64,000 nucleotides of DNA from Puccinellia tenuiflora (lineage: Eukaryota; Streptophyta; Magnoliopsida; Poales; Poaceae). The notes under the pieces are model-generated. The model did no database searches. It saw nothing but the letters and a program-made list of their open reading frames with translations, and was not told where the DNA came from. Of the stretch, positions 1 through 10,835 are shown piece after piece. The stretch lies in the NCBI GenBank assembly GCA_012064385.1, contig QRDG01000529.1, positions 248,001 through 312,000 of the forward strand, given 5' to 3'. How positions within the stretch are numbered: position 1 is the stretch's first letter; the number at the start of each line of letters is the position of its first letter. Made by a program: the position numbers and the translations under genes.

Positions 1-2
1 GT

Positions 3-524
3 CGCGGCAGCAGCTCAAACCGACGCCGCCACGTCAACTATCCTTGGTTTCTTCAGTCGAGCGAGGGCGGCGGCAGGGAAAGTACACCTCGGCGCCGGGG
101 CAGGGCTTCTCCGAGTTCGAGCAGGACTCCTCCGAGCTCGATCAGGGGCAGGGGCACCTTTGCCGTCCGCCAGGCCATTGCTCCCGATCTCATTCCCTTC
201 ATCGATCTTGAGTCCGATGAGGAGGAGGAGGAGGAGGAGGAGGAGGACGTGGTGGACATGGGTATGGCCTGGGCAAGGGCCGACTACCAAGCCACAGAGC
301 AGGCCAGACATTCCGCTGAGCAACAACAACTCGTGGATACTCTGGTCGCTTCTGTGGTCGACGCGGAAGGCACAGAGCAGGCGAGAGCCTCACAGTATTC
401 GGAGGACCTGTAGAAGGCTCTGAACAACTCGGTGGAGGACAAGGGCAAGGCCCCAATAAAGATGGAGGGCAAGGGCAAGGCCCCGACCCCGGTGGAGGTT
501 TCCGACGACGAGGACGAGTGGTAG
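3..524 (+). pseudogene. 3' part of an unrecognised acidic/Gln-rich protein gene with an in-frame stop
   Basis: One plus frame is open from the window edge to a TAG at 411-413, then continues in the same frame to a TAG at 522-524. The conceptual protein has an Arg/Ser-rich start, a run of about eight Glu residues near 215-240 in the motif FIDLESDEEE, a Gln/Ala-rich helix-like stretch, two similar GKGKAP motifs after the first stop, and a DDEDEW end. The Glu run comes from a GAG microsatellite. I do not recognise the family. The acidic Trp-terminated tail after the TAG looks like genuine coding sequence, which suggests the TAG is a disabling mutation. The 5' end lies outside the window. It could also be the tail of an element-encoded protein. 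Confidence 0.45.
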
Positions 525-1537
525 TTCATTTTAGGTTATATGTATTAGGCCCCAATTAATATTAGTATGAAGGATAAAGGGCCAAAAATCCCTTTTATTA
601 TTATTATTTGTTAGGTGCCGAATATTTGTTAAGTGCATTACTTGTTGTCTTGTTGATCTTGTATAATGGTAGAAAGTATATTCTCGAAAAAATGATAGCA
701 ACTTACCCCCAATAACTTACCCATGGCAGAACCAGCATGTCCCGGCTCGCCCAATCGGACGGACGCATTTTGGCGCTAGGGTATGATCGAACGGTCACAG
801 ATCGCCGCTAGGGTTTGGAGAGGGACTGTGGGGTTTTGAGCGGATCAACGGGGTTATCTGAGGTTTCACCAACATTCAAATAATCACAATCATGGGTATT
901 GACATTATAAACAACTTTGCCAAAGAAAGATAAAAAAAAACATTTTTCATTTTTTTATTATTTGTTTAGTGCCAAAATCCCTATTTTTTGTGAAGTAGGT
1001 ACCACAAATAAGAATGAAAATTGTCATCTCACAATTTTCACACAAAGTATATCTTATGGGAGGCACAATCACTGAATATCTTGAATTTTTGAGCTTTTTA
1101 ACTATATTCCAGCCATTATATGATTTTAATAGCATTTACCGACAATAAATGAAATTTGAACTACAAGTGTGTGATAGTTTGGCCCAAAAAATATAGAAAA
1201 ATCATACAAACGTAGTCTACCATGATTCTACGCAATTGCATAGAAAAAGTTGGAAAATGCACCCATTAGATATGAATGGTCACAAAGACAATTTTGGCCC
1301 TGTTTTGAAAAAAATCACATAAATGGAGAAAAAATCAAAATATTGTAAAATCTGGGGTAATCTTCCTTTTTAGTGTACTACTATCAGGAAAAAATCATAA
1401 ACTTGCAATATAACGTTTTTATAAAACAAGTGTTCACAAAAAGAACAACCTTGTCTGGAGTTTCATGGCTTTCAAGACAAAGACCATGGACATGGCCATA
1501 TCCATGGCTACCTTCTTTATATGATGACAAAACTCGG
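525..1537. other. AT-rich intergenic stretch, nothing recognised
   Basis: The stretch is AT-rich, with short runs of A and T and no long open frame that looks coding. I see no terminal inverted repeats, LTR ends or RNA gene signatures. Confidence 0.5.
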
Positions 1538-1670
1538 GACATATAGAAGCGGCAGTGCCTTTGTTTGACACATTACCGAAGTCCGAGAAACATAACAACA
1601 AAATCATATTCAGGTCTAGCGATTATGAATAATTGGATGTGATTAGGATTCGAAAGATCATTGACCATAA
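1538..1670 (+). repeat. ~130-bp segment duplicated at 5,250 / 8,300
   Basis: The segment containing TAGAAGCGGCAGTGCC, GACACATTACCGAAGTCC and GATTCGAAAGATCATTGACC occurs again about 3.7 kb downstream. That copy is split at TTACC by the solo LTR (5,250-5,283 and 8,296-8,360). Here the segment has about 30 extra bases (near 1,591-1,624) that the other copy lacks. The origin of the shared segment is not recognised. Confidence 0.75.
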
Positions 1671-1817
1671 CTATTATCTGGCGATGTAATTAGTTCTACT
1701 AACTTTCCTTTTAACGTACCGGAGATTAACTACCACTATTATCGTCCAAAATATTTTTTACAGGACATAAATGTTTGCGCGGCACACTTTTCTCTTCATG
1801 TTGATCATGATCAATAT

Positions 1818-2180
1818 ATGTCAAGGATATGGAGACCAATTTGTCTAACAGAAAAAGAAACCAAGACGAAACCTCTAAAGTCACCCTTCAAGGACAACGT
1901 AGAAATAGAGAAATCATCAACACTTACCAGATCTATGGATCAATATTTTGCACTTGATAAGGTGAGCAAGGTAAGCACAATTGGTACAATGCCATGCATG
2001 AAAGAAATAATCTATGTTAGCTTTAAATTACTTTTATGTTTATGTAGATATATTTTCCTGTCCGGTGTGGAAGATAGCCATTGGATAACTGATGTCATGC
2101 ACATACCAAAAAAAGTTGGGGTTTTCACAACATACACCTCATACAATCCGCCAAAAGGGTTTTACAAAAGACTCTTCCTC
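1818..2180 (+). pseudogene. Possible Ulp1-like (C48) peptidase fragment
   Basis: A plus frame encodes, around 2,048-2,130, YIFLSGVEDSHWITDVMHIP. This resembles the segment around the catalytic His-Trp of the plant Ulp1/SENP peptidase C48 domain, a family very often carried by grass transposons. A GT..AG intron is plausible between about 1,962 (AAGGTGAGC) and 2,047 (TATGTAG). Similarity is lost after about 2,140, and the Asp and Cys parts of the catalytic triad are not visible. I read it as a scrap, not a gene. Family assignment rests on one motif seen by eye. Confidence 0.35.
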
Positions 2181-3680
2181 CTCCTTCAAAAGGTTTCGTC
2201 GGCGTCCAGACATGGTCTCTTGGTATCATGGTGGCGGAGGAGGGGTGCGAGCAGGGGAAGGGGCTATCGCACCCGGAAGGCTCATGCTTTCACCGTGATC
2301 TCACATCCTCTAGGCATGCTTTTGGGTAGAGATTTATACGGCTGTGTAACTGCAATCGTCTTAGGAACGTCAAGCGTGGAACACCCAGCTCGTAAGATAT
2401 ACCATTGTTGAAATTCGCTGAGCTGTCTGCTGCGTACGTGGCGGTGGTGGGTGGCTGCCGACACCCCACGGGTCAAGTTCACACAGTGTTCGCCAAGTGT
2501 GGTGATTGGTTAATCTTTTTTTGGCTTGACGTTCATTCGTATGCTGATCAATTTGGGGCGACTAATTATTAAGTCATGAAAAATGCTTGGCCGGCGTACG
2601 CTACGAAACATGTTGCAAGGAATGCGGATAATGCTACTCGAATGGTTCAACAAGAGCGCGACCTGACTCCAAGTCTGCAATGAATATATGGAAATAGTAA
2701 TTTGTTTACAAAAGCAGAGATCCACCACAAATGTGAATTAATTCGAGTAATAATCATTGTTCACTCGTTTAGCTACGTCTGCACAGATTTGCACATATAT
2801 GACTTGTATTCCACCGTATCAAAATGAGCGATGGTTTGGTCGCGGCAAATGCTTCATAGTCGGCTCTGCTCCGACGTGTCCAAGTGTGTTCGTGTTTGTC
2901 TCTCATATTATTAAGTCGGAGCTGCTATGTTCTGAAGCAACTATTTTTTAGCAGCGTACAATGACCTGTAGGGGGCGGTATGGTGGTGAAGATCTTTTTC
3001 GGTGTAAGTATTGCCCATCTCCTCTCTGGAGTTCATAATCAGAATCGGAGTTGTGTGATGCTACCAAGAGTCGTCTGTTTGGCATAGGCTGGCGTGGGCT
3101 TCTCGATGCCGCTTCGCCGAGGATTTCCTTGGTGGTCTTTTGGTGAAGTCAGAGTCGCTGCAGAGTGATGACGATGACGTAGGCGGGCAACCTCAATGGC
3201 GACTCTCGCTTCAGTGGTGTGTGTCTAGCTTGTGCGGGTAGCCAGGGTGGCTGTGTGTACCCTCGCGACGGTCGTGTTTCATGACGGTCGTCGAGGGTGT
3301 GTCTATTTCGATTTTTAGCCGGTTTTCCACTAATAAACCGGCCAACTCTCACTTCTTTTTTATTAATGAAGTAGTTCAGTGCCTGTGCGTTGCTTCGGGT
3401 TTTAAATTTGTTTTCTACTCGAATATCTAAACATAATACACATAAAGTTTAAATGAAAATACCATCCAAGCGAAAACAAGGAGCATTCCGTTTTGGTTAT
3501 TTCAAGGTGCAATCATGTTTTTTTTCATCCCTTCCTCTTTCACAACGGACTCTCAACTTACTTCTTTTACCATTGTGTCGCCGATGTCCTTTAGTCATCT
3601 CACTCCAGCAACCTTGATTGTGGTTTGTAGTCATCCCAATCCAAAATCACCGCCACTGAACTTCGTAATCACCCCCTTGT
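2181..3680. other. Intergenic; possible non-LTR element tail near 3,000-3,365
   Basis: No convincing gene. The stretch from about 3,000 to 3,365 is moderately GC-rich and ends with a short inverted repeat, CCGGTTTTCC..AATAAACCGGCC, followed by TTTTTTATTAATGAAG. That kind of tail is common at the 3' ends of grass LINEs and SINEs. No target duplication was found, so this is only a suggestion. Confidence 0.3.
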
Positions 3681-4801
3681 TCACTGTGCAATCTTATCTT
3701 CAGCGTTAACAAAGCATAGCTGAACCTCAAACTTGTCAACAACGTTCAGCATCCTCAACATTCTCTCATATGTACCTTGAGCACTAATTGAATCCTCAGA
3801 TGACAGCGCCTCTAAATCCGGTAAAAGAACCTATACGATTAGCAAATATTTAATGGTTAATTAACAGATCTAGTACTATATAAGACAAGACAAGAGCACA
3901 AGACCAGAGTACATACAAGACAAGAGTTCGGAACAATGGTGGTAACGGATGGCTTAGATATTACCTGGAGAGCAATAGTATTGAAGTTGGCGCGGAGGAT
4001 CTTTGGCGCGGAGGATCTCATAGATCCTCTCCCCTTCATCTTGGTAGTTATCATCCGTGACATGGAAAATGTAGATATATGGGTCTCTGACTTGAACCGA
4101 GCATCTAAAAGCCATTTCTAACTCCTCTGCTCCCGACATCAATCCGACTCTAGCTTCTATCCCTTCCCGTTTGCATTGTTCAACGATCTTCACATAACAT
4201 AAAGTGTCCGAGCCGTCAAAGTGTGCATCCCCTTTCCTCTTGATGCGAAGGTGGTCATCATCCGCCAACGTTGTCAATTTTCCCGTGAATCCAAGTATGA
4301 CTAGCTTGGCTATGACTCGTACATCATACATCACAGGGAAAGATCGGCAGAAATCATGCAGAAATGTTGTTCGGTCTTCTGGTAGCTTGCCGCGTCCCCC
4401 ATCTACGGCTAGTTTCCTCAGGAAAGGCACATCTCTGTTAGCATGAAAAGTGACCCATGTCACCGTCTCGTCATCAAACGGCAGATGCTTGAGCAAATTT
4501 GCCCACGCCCACTCTGGAAGTACCCCCTTGTCCCTATGCTCATCCAAGTTATGGCCGTCGTCTTTCAGAAAATCAACTTACTTCTGGTTGCACTTGCCGC
4601 TTCTTGTGTCATTGTCTAAGATTCACTTGGTACACTTGGACCGGAGCGGCGTCAAATGCAAACACAAGTCCCAACTGCACTACTTCGCCATTATTCACGA
4701 ACTGCCTCAGATTGTTGTACCATGTAGTGGAGCAGCCTTGCGAATCGTAGGGACTGATAATAACCAACTTCTATGATGAACTTCCAAACTCTACCGTCAT
4801 A
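3681..4801 (-). pseudogene. CAF1-like (CCR4-NOT deadenylase family) gene copy 1, broken and rearranged
   Basis: Family role: CAF1/POP2 proteins are DEDD-type 3' exonucleases that shorten mRNA poly(A) tails. The open part (4,547 to 3,954) contains CAF1 signatures: GVLPEWAWANLLKHLPF, WVTFHANRDVPFL (metal-binding Asp), FPVMYDVRV and DGSDTL (last Asp). The upstream piece WYNNLRQFVNNGEVVQLGL lies in another frame, and a stop sits at 4,578-4,580. A perfect-looking 16-bp tandem duplication (3,989-4,004 and 4,005-4,020) shifts the frame just before an intron. Donor CCAG/GTAAT is at 3,964 and the acceptor AG at 3,831 (134 bp). The next exon begins VLLPDLEALSSED and ends at a TGA at 3,681, early in a second CAF1 domain. 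At 4,801-4,725 a fragment like the second domain of copy 2 (GRVWKFIIE..RFARLL) is fused directly upstream of first-domain sequence. Copy 2 (34-51 kb) is its closest relative here. Confidence 0.85.
3989..4020 (+). repeat. 16-bp tandem duplication that shifts the CAF1-like frame
   Basis: GGCGCGGAGGATCTTT is followed immediately by GGCGCGGAGGATCTCA. One unit restores alignment with the paralogue at 44.4 kb (NF..IALQ against NF..IGLQ). The extra 16 bp therefore appear to be a later slippage or repair event. Confidence 0.85.
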
Positions 4802-5278
4802 GTGTTTAAATTAGTATTTAGTAGTACAAGATAAGAGCCCAAATATAGTCGGTCCCCTTCCTCTTCATAGTTATCCATTACACTCAAGAAAGTATTTAGT
4901 ACTCCATGTAAATAAATTAAAGCAATGAATGATTTTTCTGCTTAACAACGTATAATTTTGATTATGATTTTCACTTATTTTATGTCAAAGTAGTGTAATT
5001 ATTAAATAATTTACAAGAAAAATATAACGATGTCAGTTATACAAGATTAATCCATATACTTATGTATATTGGCGGTGAAAGATTAAAAATTGTGAAAAAA
5101 CATGCTCGCCTTACATTTTAACACATATGATGTATCTTAACGTGATAAAATGTAATTTAATTATATACTCTACACGTTTGTATAAATATATTTACTTAAT
5201 CATACACTAGAAACCGCTTTGAGATATTGTTAAATCGTACTTGTACCTATAGAAGCGGCAGCGCCTTTGTTTGACACA
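4802..5278. other. AT-rich spacer
   Basis: Very AT-rich with no supported gene. Its last ~30 bases (from 5,250) belong to the segment shared with 1,538-1,670. Confidence 0.5.
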
Positions 5279-5545
5279 TTACCTGTTGGGGGGATACTTT
5301 TCGGGTAGGCCCATGGAGCCGGAAAGTGGACCTGCCAAGACCATGAAGGTCCAAGCCGGGTTACACTTCAAGCAACATGGGCTGGGCTAAGGACAAGCCC
5401 GCAAGCCCGCCACGAGTTAGCAGAGGGACATGGCAAGACTGGAGTCCAAATATAAGCCGGAGTACCAGCTTGGAAAGCGAAGACCTAGAGTAGGACTACG
5501 CATTCATGTGTAACTCGGCATAAGCTTGTACGTCCAGGACCCAGC

Positions 5546-8008
5546 TGAAAGAACAACTATGCCCGAGATGTCGCCTAGAGAGGGGGGGGGGGGGGTGAAT
5601 AGGCGATTAAAACTTTTTCTATTTAGGGGCTTGATAATTGCGGGATAAAACTAGATGTTTAAATTAACAAGCCAACAACCTAAAATTCTAGGTTTACCTA
5701 AAGTGCACCAACAACTTATGCTAAACAAGTCAAGCAACAAGGTGATAGCTAAATATAAACATCAAGCACGAAGGCTATCACAATGTAAAGTGCATAAGTA
5801 AAAGCTCGGGTATAGAAATAACCGAGGCACGTGGAGACGAAGATTTATTCCCGAGTTCCTCCTTGTTAAGGGAGTACATCTCGTTGGAGGGGTGTGAGAT
5901 CGTCACAAAAGGCCTACTCAAGATGCCACAAAGGTCTCACCCTATTCTCCGATGAACCGCACCCAAAGGTTTGGTTCACCTTCCACTATCGGAATCCTTC
6001 GGGGCAGATTCTGGAGCCCTTACAACTTTTGGGGCACACACCCACAACTCAATTGGGGGCTCCCAACGTGCCGAAGGTTCACAAGCCGAAGTCTTCACGG
6101 CACCACCACCGTCTATGGTCCAATGACCCAAGAGTAACAAGCTCCCAACCTTCAATCCCACGAATCACCGTGGGGAGCACAACCCGATGCAACAAATGCA
6201 AAAGGGGAAGATCACACCAAGTAGTCAAATTCTTCTCCCCAAAATCCAACCGAAGCAACTAATGCTACGGAGGGATTTAGGAGGAAGAACGGAGGAGAAA
6301 CACCAAGAACTCCAAAATCTAGATCCCACAATTTCCCCTCACTTAGAGGAGATTTTGTTTGGTGGAAAGATGGATCTAGATCTCCTCTCTTGTTTCCCTA
6401 AATTTGGGCAACAATCATCGGAGGGATTAGAGGGAATCGAGCTCTCAAAATGTTGGCAATGGAGGAGAGAGAGCAAGGGATGAGATCTACCCACAAATTA
6501 GGGAAGAACCCCCTTTTATAGGTGGCTCCAAAAAGGAGCCGTTGGAGGGGAAAAGGAGGGACAAAACGAGCTGCAGAGTGCCCGGCCAGAGGCCGGCCTG
6601 TGCCCCGGCCAGGCCGGGACAGAAGCATCCAGCGAGACGCAGCAGGCAGCGCAAGCCACAGGGGGCCCGGCCTGCCACCCGGCCTTGGGCCGGCCGCGGA
6701 AGCAGCTGGGCCGGGAAGTCTACCGAGCCACCCGGACGGACCTCGGCCTAGGCCGGCAGCTGCGCGCTGGGCCGGCAGGCCACCCGAGGTGCCCGGCCAG
6801 GTCCCGGCCTGGGGCCGGCCCGGCCGGCCAGACTGTATTATTTTTTTTCTTTTTTCACTTTTCTGTTTTCTGTTTTGAAAAAAAAACAATCGAACCGAAA
6901 ACACAATAACTCTCACATACGAACTCCGTTTTCGATAAACTTGGACTCGTTGGAATCGTCACAACGAGCACAACAAGAATATGCAGAGAAACATCATTGT
7001 CCAAGAATATATTATAAAAATAAATGGGGAAAGGTAAAAGCTCCCATTTGCAAATCGGAAATGCAATAACTTTCACCCACGAACTCCGTTTTCGATAATC
7101 TTGGACTCGTTGGAATCGTCACAACGAGCACAACAAGATTATCCATAGAAACATCATAGTCCAAGAAAATATTATAAAACCAAATGGGGAAAGGTTAAAA
7201 CTCTATTTTGAAAACCGGAAATGCCGAAACTTTTGCAAATGAAGTCCGAATGAAATAAAACCAATTTTGTTGGAAAGAGGACGACAAAAGCTACCTTTGA
7301 AAATGGCAAACAAGCAATGGAGATTTTGCAAAGAAATGGAAGAGGTAAATCTTCCGCACGGAAGAACCGGCAAAATCTCCGATACCGAAACCGCAAAAGA
7401 AGACGCACATGAAAACCATTTTTGGTGAACTTAGCTTTGTCATGACGAGCACGACAAGCACCAAGACCACACCACGATTAGAGACAAATAAGAACCAATA
7501 AAGATGATTGCATGGATGCAAAGATTTGTGCTCTCCACGACGATACGATCATGATATCCGGTCGAGAGCCCCTCTTGATAGTACGGTTATCTATCCTATA
7601 ACCCGGTCTCTCACTAGACACCATGAGACCGGTAAAATAGAAACCCTATAAAGATCATACCTTTGCCTTGCGCATAAATCCACTTGAGGTCGATGAAGAC
7701 GATCTTCATCTCCTCAAGACGCACCACCTTCCTCGATTGCGCTTCGGTGAAGATTCACTTGATGCTCCCCCATACACCAAGATGGGAGACACTCTCTTCG
7801 GCATATCTTCACTTGGCCTTGAGTGATGATCAACCCGCACAAAGCCTTGATCAACACAAACTTTTCTTCTTCCCTTAACCTTGACTCCAACAAATGGAGA
7901 ACAAGCAAGCTAATGGACATCCTACAAATATAGGTCAATACAAATATTAGTTCATAGAGATTGTCATTAATTACCAAAATCATGCATGGGGGCAACCATG
8001 CACTTTCA
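5546..8008 (+). mobile_element. Nested 2.46-kb element with TG..CA ends (LTR-like), class uncertain
   Basis: It begins TGAAAGAACAAC and ends CATGCACTTTCA, so the ends match as TGAAAG/CTTTCA. It is flanked by the 5-bp TSD CCAGC (5,541-5,545 and 8,009-8,013). Near the left end is GTCGCCTAGAG, a poly-G run and GTGAATAGGCG, a hallmark I know from abundant grass repeats. There is a very GC-rich middle full of GGCCGG (6,575-6,835) and a duplicated 160-bp block. No coding domain is recognisable. The 5-bp TSD with TG..CA ends fits a long solo LTR. The short inverted ends would also fit an unusual DNA element. Confidence 0.75.
6904..7223 (+). repeat. Two tandem copies of a ~160-bp unit inside the nested element
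   Basis: The block with CAATAACT, GAACTCCGTTTTCGATAA and GGACTCGTTGGAATCGTC at 6,904 is repeated from 7,064 with a few substitutions. Confidence 0.8.
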
Positions 8009-8300
8009 CCAGCCGTCTTTATAAGGGGGTTAGACCTTAGATCGATAAGTCTAAATAAGCTCTCAAGATCCCAAGTCGTCGAGACTCGAGTTAGCGAGAC
8101 CGACATTGTAATCGATATCAACACCGTCAATAAAGAAACAAGCAGAAAGTAGGTATTTACCTCCATCGGGAGGGGCCGAATATGGGTAAAATCCTTTGTC
8201 CCTCGTCGAGTTAGACAAGCTCCTGTGCTTCAGATCGCAATGGCCCCACAACTTAGCTTTCCGGAGGAAGTACTTATCGTGACAACCCCATGACATTACC

Positions 8301-8795
8301 GAAGTCCGAGAAACATAACAATAATTGGATGTGATTAGGATTCGAAAGATCATTGACCATAAGGGAGATCTGCTCTGTTTTTTTTATATTTTAAACATGA
8401 TTTAAAATATTTAAAAATTCCGAAATAAATTTTTGGGTGTACTTCTCCACAAAATATGCGCACGACACAAAGTTTTGCGAAAACATAACCTTTTATTTGC
8501 CTCCTAAAAACAAATTTCGGGGCTAGAATTTTTTTACGAGACATTATTTTATCTTTTTACACGGACCAAATAAAATTTCGTTTTTCCGCAAAATTTTCTG
8601 CTTGCACATGTAAAATGGATGTGTACGCCTGCAACCATTTTTCGAATTTGTTTGGCATTTAGAAGTATGCTTTTTGAAAATGGGTGTTCAGTTTTCCCGT
8701 AGCATCTGACATCTCTCCTCGGTCCTCATATCCCTCCCAACCCGCCTGAGAAAACACCCTCGCTCACTCTCTACTCTCCAGTCTCCACACTCACC
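8301..8795. other. AT-rich spacer
   Basis: The first ~60 bases continue the duplicated segment. The rest is AT-rich with no supported gene. Its last 11 bases (CCACACTCACC) are the left TSD of the MULE. Confidence 0.5.
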
Positions 8796-10180
8796 GAGTT
8801 GTTAGCATAGAACTACCACTTTTGAGATAAAGTTTCGAAAAACTACCACTTTACGTTTGAATCGCAGAAAACTACCACATTGGTTTTGGTTTTTCACAAT
8901 AAACACTGATCGTGGGTTTAGAGTGAATTGATACGATTTTTGACAGGTGGGACCCATGTGCCAGGGCCAATATGCTGACGTGGACGTAGACCCACCTGTC
9001 AGCCCAATTAAAAATAACTTTTCCTCTTCTCTCCTCCCCGTTGACCAATTTGAACTGCACCGTGCTCGTCGCCGGAGCTATGTTGTCGCCGGCCTCCCGT
9101 GCCTCGTCCGCGCCACCGCCACGCTCGCCGTCGTGCTCTCCCACGCCGCCGTTGTGCTTGTCACCGAAGCTGCGCTATGGACGAGGTCGACGCGCCGCCG
9201 TCGTCGCTCTTGGCTGCCTCGCACGACGACGTCCACCACCGACCGTGGGGGGCTTCGCGCCTGACCACGGGGAGCGTGCCCGGGGCTCCAGGCTTCGTCA
9301 CGGGGGGAGGGGGGGCTTCACGCCTGAGCCAGCTCACGGGGGGCTTCGCATGTGACGACCGTGGCGTCCACGGGGGGCTCCGTCCGCCGGCAGTCGCGGG
9401 CTTCACGGAGACCTGGAAGCAGACGCGGGGGGCTTCGTGGCGACATCGGCGACACGGACGCGGGCGGCTTCGCAAGTGCCGGCCACGGCGTGCTCCCGGG
9501 GACTTCGCGATGAGCCGACACCCCGGCCACAGGGGCTCCGTCCCTGGCCGCGGCGGGGCACCGGGCGTCGGTGCTCTTCCTCACGGCGTTGCTCCGACGG
9601 CTCGTCGCTGCGGCATTCGTCGTGCTCGTGCTCGCCGACCGCGCTGCGGCCCTCCTCATCCCGCTCGCCCGCTCCGACGAGTTCCGCATCCGCGGCTTTC
9701 CGTGCGGCCTGCTCCCGGCCAACGTCCGCGGCTACACCTACACGCTCGATGCCGGCTCGGGGGACTTCGCCGTAGATCTCGTCTCCAGCTGCCGCATCGT
9801 GCTGCCTGCGGGGAGCTACCTCGCCAACTTCAACGACCGCCTCACCGGCCACCTTTTACGACGGCCGCATCTCGGGGCTCAGCGACATCAGCGTGAAGGC
9901 TTTCTTCCTCTGTGCGTTGACTTGTTTAGATTTTTTATTAGGCTGACAAGTGGGGCCCACAAGCCACGTCACCCAACAATTTCTTTTCTCAGATTTTTAT
10001 TATTTTATAGGACTGGGGAGTGCGGCCCACTATCAGATTCGGTGTCAATTCACTCTGAACCTGCGATTAGTGTTTATTGCGAAAAACCGAAACCAATATG
10101 GTAGTTTTTTACGATTCAAACGTAAAGTGGTAGTTTTTTAAAAATTTACGTGAAAAGCGGTAGTTCTATGCTAACAACTC
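8796..10180 (+). mobile_element. Pack-MULE (Mutator-like element carrying a host gene fragment)
   Basis: Long terminal inverted repeats of roughly 150 bp start GAGTTGTTAGCATAGAACTA and end TAGTTCTATGCTAACAACTC. They are flanked by CCACACTCACC on both sides (8,785-8,795 and 10,181-10,191). An 11-bp TSD with long TIRs fits Mutator-like elements. There is no MURA transposase. The interior is GC-rich (9,060-9,920) and holds part of a DUF538 gene, which makes it a Pack-MULE. The segment 9,240-9,560 contains many imperfect repeats around GGGGGGCTTCGC. Confidence 0.88.
9571..9920 (+). pseudogene. Captured DUF538-family gene fragment
   Basis: The frame starting at the ATG at 9,571 has a hydrophobic, signal-peptide-like start (LLRRLVAAAFVVLVLA). 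It continues with FPCGLLPANVRGYTYTLDAG, a match to the conserved N-terminal half of plant DUF538 proteins, which are small, often secreted proteins of unknown function. Then come SCRIVLPAGSYLANFNDRLTG and, after a one-base shift at about 9,855, YDGRISGLSDISVKAFF. The family's C-terminal end is missing. The fragment lies wholly inside the MULE, so it is transduplicated host sequence. It is GC-rich like a grass first exon. It may be transcribed, but the frameshift argues against a full protein. Confidence 0.75.
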
Positions 10181-10191
10181 CCACACTCACC

Positions 10192-10669
10192 TTACGCCGG
10201 CGTCAGAGGATTGTGCTTCTCCTCCGCTCCCCGAAATCTCACGGCTGCTCGTGCTCGGTGTTCTGCTCAGGATCTGGTACAGCAAGGTGTGAGAAGAACA
10301 CAATCCCCTCTTCGTACTACTATGTGCTAGCCATGAATTGGATCTGAGCAGAGCATCGTCCCTGGAGTACTTACAAGACAACATTTGCAGTGGCGGCTAG
10401 AGGGGAGGCCGGTGATAGGCAGGCTTCCGCCTCTCCGTAGATTCTCTTGCCCGGTGTGCTGCTCTGATGCCGTCTTCCCCGTGCACTGCGCAGGTGTATG
10501 TATGTCTCTCCCCTACCCATTCTTGTCTTTTTATCCATCCAAACCTTCATGGCCCGTGCTTGTCTTTTATCTACACATTGTTAATCAATTCATGACTTCC
10601 AAAGTTTGTGCACTTAGCCCATGGTTTATGAAGAATGTGCAGTTAGCCCTGCTGCCAGTTTGTTGTGAC
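10192..10669. other. Spacer between MULE and MITE
   Basis: No supported gene. A CAGTGGCGG motif at 10,389 resembles a hAT end, but no matching partner or TSD was found for it. The TSD copy GTTGTGAC of the following MITE ends this stretch. Confidence 0.4.
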
Positions 10670-10827
10670 CATGGGCGGATCTACCGTCCCTCCAGCCCGG
10701 GCGGCCGCCCGGGCTTGCCGACGATACATTCCTTGTGATTTACTACTTTTTATAATGATTTTGTCAGAAAAATTGGCTTTTTAAACTCGTTTGCCCAGGC
10801 TTCCGAAAGTTTTTGGGTCCGCCACTG
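10670..10827 (+). mobile_element. 158-bp hAT-type MITE
   Basis: It begins CATGGGCGGATCTACC and ends GGGTCCGCCACTG, imperfect inverted ends. It is flanked by the 8-bp TSD GTTGTGAC (10,662-10,669 and 10,828-10,835). An 8-bp TSD and CAGTGGCGG-type ends are typical of hAT elements. It is too short to code for protein. Confidence 0.85.
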
Positions 10828-10835
10828 GTTGTGAC

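Larger units (their letters stand above)
5284..8295 (+). mobile_element. Solo LTR of a retrotransposon, split by a nested element
   Basis: The element starts TGTTGGGGGGATAC and ends CAACCCCATGACA, with a 5-bp TSD TTACC on both sides (5,279-5,283 and 8,296-8,300). Without the nested insert (5,546-8,008 plus its TSD) it is 544 bp, a usual LTR length. No internal domain or second LTR is present, so it is a solo LTR left by recombination. The host sequence is the duplicated 1,538-1,670 type segment, whose uninterrupted copy confirms the empty site. The TG..CA ends and sequence style suggest a grass Ty3/Gypsy LTR, but the superfamily is inferred. Confidence 0.88.
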
